From JBAVOR01 sp049692255 (GTDB lineage: Bacteria > Babelota > Babeliae > Babelales > JACPOV01), in assembly GCA_049692255.1 (NCBI GenBank), contig JBAVOR010000008.1, forward strand, positions 1 through 54,569: a stretch of 54,569 nt of DNA. The letters run 5' to 3'. A model generated the notes under the pieces. It made no database searches. It worked only from the letters and a program-made list of their open reading frames with translations, and was not told the origin of the DNA. The position numbers and the translations under genes are program-made. Shown here in pieces: positions 42,722-50,230 of this stretch; the first letter of the stretch is position 1; every line of letters begins with the position of its first letter.

Positions 42722-45454
42722 CTAGTATTCGGCAATATTGTACTCTTTGCAGCGGCGATTGACAGAAGAGCGATTAACTCCTAAGAAGGTAGCAACTTTT
42801 GTCTGATTTTTAAACTTTTGCATGAGTGTAGAAAGAATCTTAGGATCTTTCAGCGCTTTTTTGCCGAGACGAGCGATGGTGACCAGTTCCGGATCAGTAA
42901 TAGTGAGTGTAGGATCGAGCTGAATATCATGCACGATATTATGTTTTTGTGATTTTTTGAGTAGGAGATGTTGCACCTTAGAGCGCAGTTCATGCATGCT
43001 GGTAGGGCATGAAGCAATCAGTTTGTTTTTTTCGCGCTCAGTTAATGAAAGAAGTGATTGAAAGCTACTCGTTTGAATTGCTTGTTCGGTTAACTGGTCT
43101 GCCAACTCTACCAACTCCTTCTGTGGTAACGTAAGAAGCGGAGGGATGGTAACCGTAACATGCGTTAATTCATTGTAGAGATCGTTTGAAAATGTCCCTT
43201 TTTTCACGAGCAACGCGAGATGTTGTGTAGTAGAACAAATAATGCGCACGGTACTGACTAATTTGGTGTCGCTTTTATGTTGGTGATAAAACCCGTAGCG
43301 GATATATTCAGCTAAATTTTTTTGTGTTTCTAAATCGAGAAAATGGATATTTTGGATAAATAAGGTTCCCGTATTGTTGAGTTTATCTAAAAGCCCTTCT
43401 TGCGGATGATTTACATAGATAGGGTTTATGCCAAATAATTTAATGGCAATCTCATTATTTTGCTCTGTGCCTTGCAGTGTAAGTACATGTAAGGTTTCTT
43501 TTAGACTGATATGGTGCAATAATTCAACGATGGTTAACGTATCTTGCGCGGGTACGTCTAAAAGCAACGCTTTTTTGTGTAATGCTGCCTTAAGTAATGC
43601 AATGCGTGCTTGTAGGAGGTGTGGCCCGGTACCCGGAATGAGTTGTTTAATAAGAGTCCCCGACTTGGTTGTTTCCAGATACAACAAATAATCCCAGTCA
43701 CTCGGATCTTTAAGTAGATCTATCTGTTCTTTAATGATGTCAGAAATCTCTGGCGAATACGCGAGAATAATAACTGTATTGTGTTCGATGTGCGGTACTG
43801 CCGAAAGCATTAAACGATTGTTATTATTGTCTTTTACCATTACTGTTTGTCCCGTCTTATATTCTTGCACCTGATGGGCAATTTTATGGAGGGTACGAGC
43901 AATCGGATGCCCCTCATGAATTTGTAAATTAAGCGGAATTAGATCTGTTGCTGCTTGGTTACCAAAAGAGAACTTCTTATTTTTATAGAATATGATGCCA
44001 ATCTTTTTTTGTTGCGTATCACGTAAAAACGAACGAATACTTTCTTTGTATTGGTTAATTTCTTGATGTTTGTGATACAGCTCTTCTTGTAGTTCTTTAT
44101 CTTTGGCAAACAGCCCTTGAATATCGTTGGTATGGAGTAAGTTAATGATATTACCTAAATAACTGGCAAAAACGACCAACTCGTCCCGTTCAACACTGCT
44201 ATAAAAGCGGTTAGGGCGCGCGTCTTTATCTACCACAATATACCCCATCAGATTATTGCTTTGGTAGACCGGTAAAAAAAGGTCGGCGCTGATAATATCA
44301 AGAAAGTGTAGCAATGTTTTGGTTAACTCTGTTTCGTTGTAGAAATCGTTAAACGCGATTTCATCGGTAATAAGAATTTTTTCTTGCAGCAGGGTGCGGC
44401 GCATGTGCTCATACACTTTACCTTCCGCGTTAATGCTAAATTCGATGCGTGACTCAATAACGCTGCGTGCAGCTGTTTCCATGGGAATGGTGACAGGGGG
44501 GTAATGGGAATCCCGTTGGCGGATATATAAAGTAACGCGGTTATTGGCGATTTCAAAATTTGCTTTAAAAAATGATTGGGTAATATAGTTGAGTTCTTTT
44601 ACGTTGGTAACCTGACTGAGCTGTTCAAGAACATCTTTAAAGCGTTCGATGGTGCTAAAAGATGTGGTAGGCAACACATGGGCCTGGAAATTTAGGAAAC
44701 GGAGCCCTATCATTCGTTTTGCGCAGAAATAAAAGGCGAGGGTAAGCAAAATAGTTGAGATACTTACTACTGCGTAGTTGCTGGCAATAAAAGAAGGAAA
44801 AATATTAAAGGGATAGTTTTGAATAAACTCTGAAAGCAAGTGTGGGGCAATAAGCCATTTTATGAGTACTGTAAACTGTTTACGTATAATTTTAGGCAGC
44901 TGCGTATTGCGAACAGCTCTTAAGCCCATTGCTAAACTGATCAGTACAGGAAGAAATCCATACATTACGCTTATTTTAAGTACGAGATATTCAATAGATG
45001 GTCGAGGGTTGATATCATTGTAATGAAAAATTGCTGCATAAATATGAAAAAGTGACAACCCAACGCTAATGATAATAAAAATATATTGATACCAACGAAC
45101 AGTATGTTTTTTTTCGATTAAGCTTTCAATAAACAAGCTCAATGCCTGATACTCGATAACGCACCATGCCCAGGCTAAGCGTAAAACAAGTAGTACTGGC
45201 TTGTAATCAACACCTATAAATATTTTATGAGTCAGCGAGGCAATCCATCCAGCGTCTGACATCATAGCGCCCAAAAGAACAAGTAACAAAAAAAACCATG
45301 GCCGTTGTAATTTTGATGCACGAAGTCCATGAATAGTGAGTGCTGCTAAAAGAATGCATTTTAAAGTTAATGCAATAATTTCAACAGTCAGCAAAAATGG
45401 AAAACTGCTTAGTTGATTAATTATTTGTTGAAAAAATGTCGATAAATAAAGCAT
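42722..45454 (-). CDS. Membrane-bound sensor with GAF-like region and degenerate sigma-54-activator (NtrC-type) domain
   Basis: 910 residues. Residues 15-255 form about seven hydrophobic helices; 275-445 look like a GAF domain; 445-480 may be coiled coil; 485-570 resemble a PAS domain. Residues 595-775 align with the NtrC AAA+ domain: KLFG (672-675), TGTLFIQNIHFL (695-706), VRIICST-x-x-HL (736-746), KGTFSNDLYNEL (752-763), IPPL (770-773). The ATPase parts are lost: no G-x-x-x-x-GK (region reads LLLDVPAQDT), Walker B reads LFIQN, and no GAFTGA loop. A Fis-type helix-turn-helix ends the protein (QTKVATFLGVNRSSVNRRC, 884-902). It probably binds DNA from the membrane without sigma-54 activity. 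Leads the xer-pbp2 unit. Confidence 0.72.
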   Translation of the reverse strand: MLYLSTFFQQIINQLSSFPFLLTVEIIALTLKCILLAALTIHGLRASKLQRPWFFLLLVLLGAMMSDAGWIASLTHKIFIGVDYKPVLLVLRLAWAWCVIEYQALSLFIESLIEKKHTVRWYQYIFIIISVGLSLFHIYAAIFHYNDINPRPSIEYLVLKISVMYGFLPVLISLAMGLRAVRNTQLPKIIRKQFTVLIKWLIAPHLLSEFIQNYPFNIFPSFIASNYAVVSISTILLTLAFYFCAKRMIGLRFLNFQAHVLPTTSFSTIERFKDVLEQLSQVTNVKELNYITQSFFKANFEIANNRVTLYIRQRDSHYPPVTIPMETAARSVIESRIEFSINAEGKVYEHMRRTLLQEKILITDEIAFNDFYNETELTKTLLHFLDIISADLFLPVYQSNNLMGYIVVDKDARPNRFYSSVERDELVVFASYLGNIINLLHTNDIQGLFAKDKELQEELYHKHQEINQYKESIRSFLRDTQQKKIGIIFYKNKKFSFGNQAATDLIPLNLQIHEGHPIARTLHKIAHQVQEYKTGQTVMVKDNNNNRLMLSAVPHIEHNTVIILAYSPEISDIIKEQIDLLKDPSDWDYLLYLETTKSGTLIKQLIPGTGPHLLQARIALLKAALHKKALLLDVPAQDTLTIVELLHHISLKETLHVLTLQGTEQNNEIAIKLFGINPIYVNHPQEGLLDKLNNTGTLFIQNIHFLDLETQKNLAEYIRYGFYHQHKSDTKLVSTVRIICSTTQHLALLVKKGTFSNDLYNELTHVTVTIPPLLTLPQKELVELADQLTEQAIQTSSFQSLLSLTEREKNKLIASCPTSMHELRSKVQHLLLKKSQKHNIVHDIQLDPTLTITDPELVTIARLGKKALKDPKILSTLMQKFKNQTKVATFLGVNRSSVNRRCKEYNIAEY

Positions 45455-45530
45455 ATTCTTGAACTTATATGGGGGGCTTTGTATACTGAGGTCAGTTTAT
45501 GTTTAACCTTTTATTTGTTAGTGAAGGCAA

Positions 45531-45611
45531 ATGAAAAAACAATTATTTTCTCTGATTACCGCTTTGGTAGTTATTGGTTCCATTTTGTTGGACACGCCTC
45601 CGTTTAGTTAG
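45531..45611 (+). CDS. 26-residue hydrophobic peptide
   Basis: ATG at 45531 with AAGG five bases upstream, stop at 45609-45611. The peptide begins MKKQLFSLITALVVIGSILL and ends DTPPFS: two Lys, a helix of about 17 hydrophobic residues and a short tail. It could be a small membrane protein, a signal peptide releasing a short tail, or a leader peptide. It lies 77 bases from the start of the divergent membrane sensor gene. No homolog is recognised, and a chance frame remains possible. Confidence 0.4.
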   Translation: MKKQLFSLITALVVIGSILLDTPPFS

Positions 45612-45695
45612 TAGATTTCCCTTCTTAACTAATACAGTATAGCAGGGATATCTAATTATACAATTTGGAGTAAGGGCGAAAGTAGCAATGATTGC

Positions 45696-46412
45696 ATGGA
45701 TACCTTATTGGACAAGCAAGAAAAGATACACCGTATCATTTCTGTGTTAAAAGCCCAAACGAGTCAACTGGGCACGCCATTGATGGCACGCCTGAGGGAG
45801 CAGTTTGGGCATGATCCTTTTATAGTGCTTATTAGCTGCTTGTTGAGCTTACGCACCAGGGATACGGTAACGTATCCAGCGTCGGTACGTTTGTTGGAGC
45901 GAGCATGCACTCCTCAATCTTTGAGCCAAGTGCCAATTGATGTGATAAGCAAGATAATTTATCCGGTTGGCTTTTATAGAACAAAAGCAGCTACTATTGT
46001 AAAGATATGCCGTATTCTCGTGCAACAGTACAATTGCCAAGTGCCGAATAAACGCGAACAGCTATTGCAATTACCTGGTGTCGGGCCTAAAACGGCCAGT
46101 TTAGTGCTTGCAGAAGGGTTTGGCATTCCTGCCATTTGTGTAGACACCCACGTTCACCGTATTTCAAACCGCGTGGGTATAATTAATACCAAAACGCCAG
46201 AAGAAACTGAACGTGCTCTTATGGCCATTGTGCCTGAGCAGTACTGGATATCATGGAATCAGTGGCTCGTGTTATGGGGTCAATCGAAGTGTGTTGGAGC
46301 AGATCCGTGTTCATGGTGTTTACTTGATGCGCTTTGTGAGTCACCACCGAGTGGAAAAAAGCAGTCTTGTGAGCCCGCCCATGCTAACCGTTCTTCGAAA
46401 CGCAAAGAGTGA
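45696..46412 (+). CDS. nth: Endonuclease III-type DNA glycosylase/AP lyase
   Basis: 238 residues. HhH-GPD fold: LPGVGPKTASLVL with the catalytic Lys and VDTHVHR with the catalytic Asp. An iron-sulfur cluster loop CVGADPCSWCLLDALC follows (C-x5-C-x2-C-x5-C, one residue shorter in the first gap than E. coli Nth). The enzyme removes oxidised pyrimidines and nicks the AP site. A basic Ser/Arg-rich tail ends it. The ribosome site is weak (GGAGTAAGG lies about 20 bases upstream), so the exact start is uncertain. Confidence 0.9.
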   Translation: MDTLLDKQEKIHRIISVLKAQTSQLGTPLMARLREQFGHDPFIVLISCLLSLRTRDTVTYPASVRLLERACTPQSLSQVPIDVISKIIYPVGFYRTKAATIVKICRILVQQYNCQVPNKREQLLQLPGVGPKTASLVLAEGFGIPAICVDTHVHRISNRVGIINTKTPEETERALMAIVPEQYWISWNQWLVLWGQSKCVGADPCSWCLLDALCESPPSGKKQSCEPAHANRSSKRKE

Positions 46413-46494
46413 AGTAAGAGGCTATGGCGTGGTTCTTGTCGTTGCATTGTATCATGGCTAACACGTGAGATGATGCAGGGGCGGCGGGAAAAGT

Positions 46495-46530
46495 AAAAAA
46501 GCGCCGAACACTACTATTCAGCGCTTTTTT
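46495..46530. terminator. Bidirectional terminator between nth and the histone-like gene
   Basis: AAAAAAGCGC with GCGCTTTTTT as outer stem, GAA/TTC inside, a six-base-type loop. Being flanked by A6 and T6 it works in both directions for these convergent genes. Confidence 0.85.
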
Positions 46531-46547
46531 AACATGCGTAGATTGGC

Positions 46548-46727
46548 TTACTTTGCAAAACCAAAAAGCGTTGCGACAGATTTTCTCTTCGCTGCACTTT
46601 TTTTAGTGGCTTTGCGAGCAGTTGACTTGCGAGCAGTTTTTTTTCTGCTGCTAGCTTTCTTCGCAGTTTTGCGAACTGTTTTGCGAGCAGTTTTCTTTGC
46701 TGCCGCCTTTTTTTTCTTAACAGCCAT
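46548..46727 (-). CDS. Histone H1-like lysine-rich DNA-binding protein
   Basis: 59 residues. ATG at 46727 with GGAG upstream on the minus strand. The protein starts MAVKKKKAAAKKTARKTVRK and continues with further TARK/STARK/ATKK repeats, ending RKSVATLFGFAK. Nearly half the residues are Lys or Arg, the rest mostly Ala, Thr, Ser: the composition of chlamydial Hc1/Hc2-type and other bacterial H1-like proteins that compact DNA. Single gene with its own terminator and a likely promoter. The plus-strand frame over the same bases encodes only a mirror-image Phe/Ala-rich peptide. Confidence 0.82.
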   Translation of the reverse strand: MAVKKKKAAAKKTARKTVRKTAKKASSRKKTARKSTARKATKKSAAKRKSVATLFGFAK

Positions 46728-46771
46728 CGCTTCTCCTTTTTTTAAGGACTGACATATATACTACATCTTCA

Positions 46772-46801
46772 CTTATAATCGTACGAGTTGTGATTGGGCA
46801 A
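46772..46801 (-). promoter_or_regulatory. Candidate promoter of the histone-like gene
   Basis: On the minus strand: TTGCCC (46796-46801), 18-base spacer, TATAAG (46772-46777). About 40 bases before the ATG at 46727. Confidence 0.45.
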
Positions 46802-46908
46802 TGTCAATAATTTATAACAAAATTTGTAATTTTTTTAATAAATTGGGCCATATTTTGCACAAGCGAGGGTTTCTATTAATTGCTGAAAGTTGCTTTTGAA
46901 TCTATCTT

Positions 46909-48618
46909 TTATACAGAATTCATGCCGCTCACCAACGCGATGAGTTCTGAAAGAGAAATATCCGCTTTTTGGGACCCATCAGCATAGCGAATGGTAACGG
47001 TACCCTTTTCAGCCTCTTTCTTACCCGCAATGACCATCAGAGGAATCTGCTCTAGTTGAGCATTTTTAATTTTACCACTGATTGGGTCTGACCCGTGATC
47101 AATTATTGCGCGAATGCCGTTCTGCTGCAAAGATTGATAGATTGTTTGTGCATACGGTTGTTGGGCCTCTGTAATGGTTAGAACAGTAATTTGTACGGGA
47201 GCAAGCCAGAATGGTAAGCGTCCCTTGTAATGCTCGAGCAAGATAGCAAAAAACCGTTCTAACGAACCATAAATGGCGCGATGGATAATAACGGGGCGTT
47301 CTTTGGTGCCTTCGCTAGAGACGTAGGTCAGGTCAAAATTGGTAGGCATAAAGAAATCTACCTGAATGGTGCCACATTGCCATTCCCGTTTTAAGGAATC
47401 AAGTATCTTAAATTCGATCTTAGGTCCATAAAATGCACCTTCTCCTTCTTGAATAACAAAGGGTACAGTACAAGAATTGAGTGCGTTTTTGAGTGCACTT
47501 TCTGCTTTGTGCCAAATCTCATCCGACCCCATAGCATTTTCTGGCTTCGTAGAAAGGCCAATTTTAATCGATTCGAATCCATATGCTTTGAGTACACGCT
47601 GCAACAACGTAATAGTGGTAATAATCTCTTGTTCCACTTGGTCAATGGTGCATATGATATGAGCATCGTCAATAGTGAATGAACGCGCACGCATAAGACC
47701 ATGTAATACGCCCGAGAGCTCATGTCGATGCACTAAGCCAAACTCAGCCAAACGCAAAGGCAGCTGGCGATACGAGTGTGGTCGTTCATTGTATAATAAA
47801 AATGCACCGGGGCAGTTCATCGGTTTGATCGCGTATTCAGTTTCATCAATAGAGCAAAAATACATATTATCTTTGTAAAATTCATAATGCCCAGAACGTT
47901 CCCACAGTTCTTTATTCAAGCAGATAGGAGTGCTGATTTCTTGGTACCCATGCGCTGTCTGTTCTTTGCGGAGGAAATCGATCATACGGTTAATCACCGT
48001 TTTGCCCTTCGGGTGAAAGAACGGAAACCCTACCCCTTCTTGATGGAAAGAGAACAGGTCCATCTGCTTGCCTAACTTGCGGTGATCATATTTTGCTGCT
48101 TCTTCTCGTTGATGCACCCAATCATCAAGTTCTTGTGGGCTAAAAAATGCAGTACCCGAAATGCGCTGAAGTGCTTGATTGTTTTTATCAGCACGCCAAT
48201 AGGCGCCAGAGATGCCGGTCAGTAGGGTATATTTCAAGAGGCCTGTTCTGCTGACGTGCCCTCCTTTACACAAATCAATAAAGTCGCCTTGGCGTGAAAG
48301 GCCAACCGTTTCTCCATCGATATCATTAATCAATTCCAGTTTAAATTGATTATGCGCAAAAAGTTTACGTGCTTCTGTTTTACTGATCTGTTCATGAGTA
48401 ATGGCTAAATTGCGGCTAACCAACTCCTGCATTTTTTGATGAATCAGTGGCAAATCATCAATGCGCAATGATTCAAGGGGCAATATATCATAAAAAAAAC
48501 CTTCTGCTGTGGCAGGCCCAATGGTTAAAATAGTTTTTGGATACAGTTCTAAAATAGCGTGAGCGAGCAAATGCGCGGCTGAATGGCGTAATTCAGTTAA
48601 AGTATGATGATGACTCAT
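46909..48618 (-). CDS. thrS: Threonine-tRNA ligase lacking the TGS domain
   Basis: 569 residues from the ATG at 48618, which has AAGGGAAAT upstream; the frame runs on upstream but would enter the divergent phoH gene. It charges tRNA-Thr. The protein opens directly in the editing domain: RHSAAHLLAHA (the H-x-x-x-H metal site), then DLCKGGHV; class II core motifs follow: GHYEFYKDNMYF, RLAEFGLVHRHE (motif 2), AIYGSLERFFAILLEHYKG (motif 3), and the anticodon-binding domain. The usual N-terminal TGS domain of about 60 residues is missing, as in some other bacteria. Confidence 0.95.
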   Translation of the reverse strand: MSHHHTLTELRHSAAHLLAHAILELYPKTILTIGPATAEGFFYDILPLESLRIDDLPLIHQKMQELVSRNLAITHEQISKTEARKLFAHNQFKLELINDIDGETVGLSRQGDFIDLCKGGHVSRTGLLKYTLLTGISGAYWRADKNNQALQRISGTAFFSPQELDDWVHQREEAAKYDHRKLGKQMDLFSFHQEGVGFPFFHPKGKTVINRMIDFLRKEQTAHGYQEISTPICLNKELWERSGHYEFYKDNMYFCSIDETEYAIKPMNCPGAFLLYNERPHSYRQLPLRLAEFGLVHRHELSGVLHGLMRARSFTIDDAHIICTIDQVEQEIITTITLLQRVLKAYGFESIKIGLSTKPENAMGSDEIWHKAESALKNALNSCTVPFVIQEGEGAFYGPKIEFKILDSLKREWQCGTIQVDFFMPTNFDLTYVSSEGTKERPVIIHRAIYGSLERFFAILLEHYKGRLPFWLAPVQITVLTITEAQQPYAQTIYQSLQQNGIRAIIDHGSDPISGKIKNAQLEQIPLMVIAGKKEAEKGTVTIRYADGSQKADISLSELIALVSGMNSV

Positions 48619-48730
48619 ATATTTCCCTTTATGATCTATTTTCTTGCAAGAATAGTGTCCCTTTAGTATACCAAAGAGGGAATAAACGATATAGTCCTTA
48701 CTGTTAAGTAACAAGAGAAAAAGAGTTAGT

Positions 48731-50164
48731 ATGACAAAAAACAAGTTGTACCTGATAGACACAAACGTTCTCATGCATGACCCAGATTCCATTTTTAGTT
48801 TTAAAGGGGCATCGGTTGGCATACCGTTAATTGTTCTTGAAGAGCTAGATCGCTTCAAAACAGAAACCTCTGAGCGCGGACATAATGCGCGCCAGTCGAT
48901 TCGTTATCTGGATACTATGCGTGCGCAAGGGTCTTTGCGAAACGGCGTTCCTTTAGCACGCGGTGGTACGCTGCAAGTATATTTCCCCCCAGACCGTTCA
49001 GCATTATTGCAGCCCCTTGATGAACAGGTGAGTGACAATATTATTTTGTTGACCGCCCAAGCATTAAAAGATCAGGGGCACGATGTTGTGTTTATTTCCA
49101 AAGATCTCAACGCACGGGTAAAAGCAGATGCACTTGGCATCAATGCACAAGATTATTTAAAAGGGCAAGTAAGCCCCGAACAGTTTTACCATGGGTGGGT
49201 GCACATCGAAGTACCAGCACTCTCGCTCAAATCTGAGCAACCTCCTGAGTTGCAGCTTCTTTTGATTGAACGGGGCGTTACGGTGAATGAATATGTGCTG
49301 GTTTCTAGCCGTTCTAACCCCTATAATTTTCGCATTTTCCGTTATACAGCGCGCCATGAATTTAAAGAGATTGGCATGCCCCATCTCGAATGGCCACTGG
49401 AAGCGCGTAACCCGCAGCAGCTTATGGCGCTCGATCTATTATTTGATGATGAGATTCAGTTAATTACGTTAATCGGTGGTGCGGGTACCGGTAAAACATT
49501 TTTAGCACTGTTGGCAGGCTTGCACCAAGTGTTGCTTGGCGGACTTTTTGAAAAAATGCTTATTTCGCGCCCCGTAGTACCCCTGGGGCCAGATATTGGG
49601 TTTTTGCCGGGTACTATAGAAGAAAAATTGCATAGCTGGATGCAACCAATTTACGATAACATGGACTTTTTAGTGCATTCGATTAATATGCAACGGCGCG
49701 ATCTGCCTTCCTATGAAATGGTATATGCTGATCATCGACGTGGTATGCGTCATAATAATAAACAGCATCATAATAATCACAACGGTCACCATAAAAAAGA
49801 TCGTCGTGCGTCCCATGATGCGCGTATGGAATCGATCGATGAACTGGTGCGTAAAGGTAAAATTAGTATGGAAGCGATCACGTACATGCGCGGCCGTTCT
49901 ATCCCATACCAATTTATCTTAATTGATGAAGTGCAAAACGTAACGCCCCATGAAGTTAAAACCCTTATCAGCCGTGTTGGCGAGGGGAGTAAAATTATTT
50001 TAGCGGGTGACCCATACCAAATCGATTCACCGTACTTAGATTTTAGCAGTAATGGATTAATTGTTGCTGCGAGTAAGTTTAAAGGACAATCGCTCTTTGG
50101 TTCTGTGTACCTAGAAAGCAGTGAACGCAGCCAATTGAGTAAGCTGGTTGGCGAGTTGTGGTAA
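48731..50164 (+). CDS. PIN domain plus PhoH ATPase (YlaK/PhoH2-like)
   Basis: 477 residues. PIN nuclease domain at 1-140 with LIDTNVLMHD (8-17), the acidic EELDR (37-41) and SKDLNARVKA (123-132). A PhoH ATPase follows: GGAGTGKTFLAL (249-260), SRP-VVPLG (279-286), LIDEVQNV (397-404) and LAGDPYQID (424-432). Such PIN-PhoH proteins act as RNA helicase/RNases in other bacteria. Between the ATPase motifs is an odd His-rich insert at about 335-362 (HRRGMRHNNKQHHNNHNGHH), possibly metal-binding or a flexible loop. Divergent from thrS. Confidence 0.85.
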   Translation: MTKNKLYLIDTNVLMHDPDSIFSFKGASVGIPLIVLEELDRFKTETSERGHNARQSIRYLDTMRAQGSLRNGVPLARGGTLQVYFPPDRSALLQPLDEQVSDNIILLTAQALKDQGHDVVFISKDLNARVKADALGINAQDYLKGQVSPEQFYHGWVHIEVPALSLKSEQPPELQLLLIERGVTVNEYVLVSSRSNPYNFRIFRYTARHEFKEIGMPHLEWPLEARNPQQLMALDLLFDDEIQLITLIGGAGTGKTFLALLAGLHQVLLGGLFEKMLISRPVVPLGPDIGFLPGTIEEKLHSWMQPIYDNMDFLVHSINMQRRDLPSYEMVYADHRRGMRHNNKQHHNNHNGHHKKDRRASHDARMESIDELVRKGKISMEAITYMRGRSIPYQFILIDEVQNVTPHEVKTLISRVGEGSKIILAGDPYQIDSPYLDFSSNGLIVAASKFKGQSLFGSVYLESSERSQLSKLVGELW

Positions 50165-50185
50165 GCGGAGTATCGAATTCCGCTT
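50163..50185. other. Small hairpin between convergent genes
   Basis: AAGCGGA (50163-50169) with TCCGCTT (50179-50185). There is no T run, so it may be a weak or factor-assisted terminator after the PhoH gene. Confidence 0.35.
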
Positions 50186-50230
50186 CGCGACACTCAGGAT
50201 GAGCGCTTTCTTTGTGCTAATTATCTAACA

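Noticed and set aside
46534..46752. Plus-strand 72-codon Phe/Ala/Leu-rich frame
   Set aside because: It is the reverse complement of the lysine-rich histone-like gene, whose minus-strand frame has a ribosome site, promoter and terminator.
48619..48858. Long N-terminal extension of ThrS
   Set aside because: It contains no TGS domain and would run into the divergent PhoH gene.
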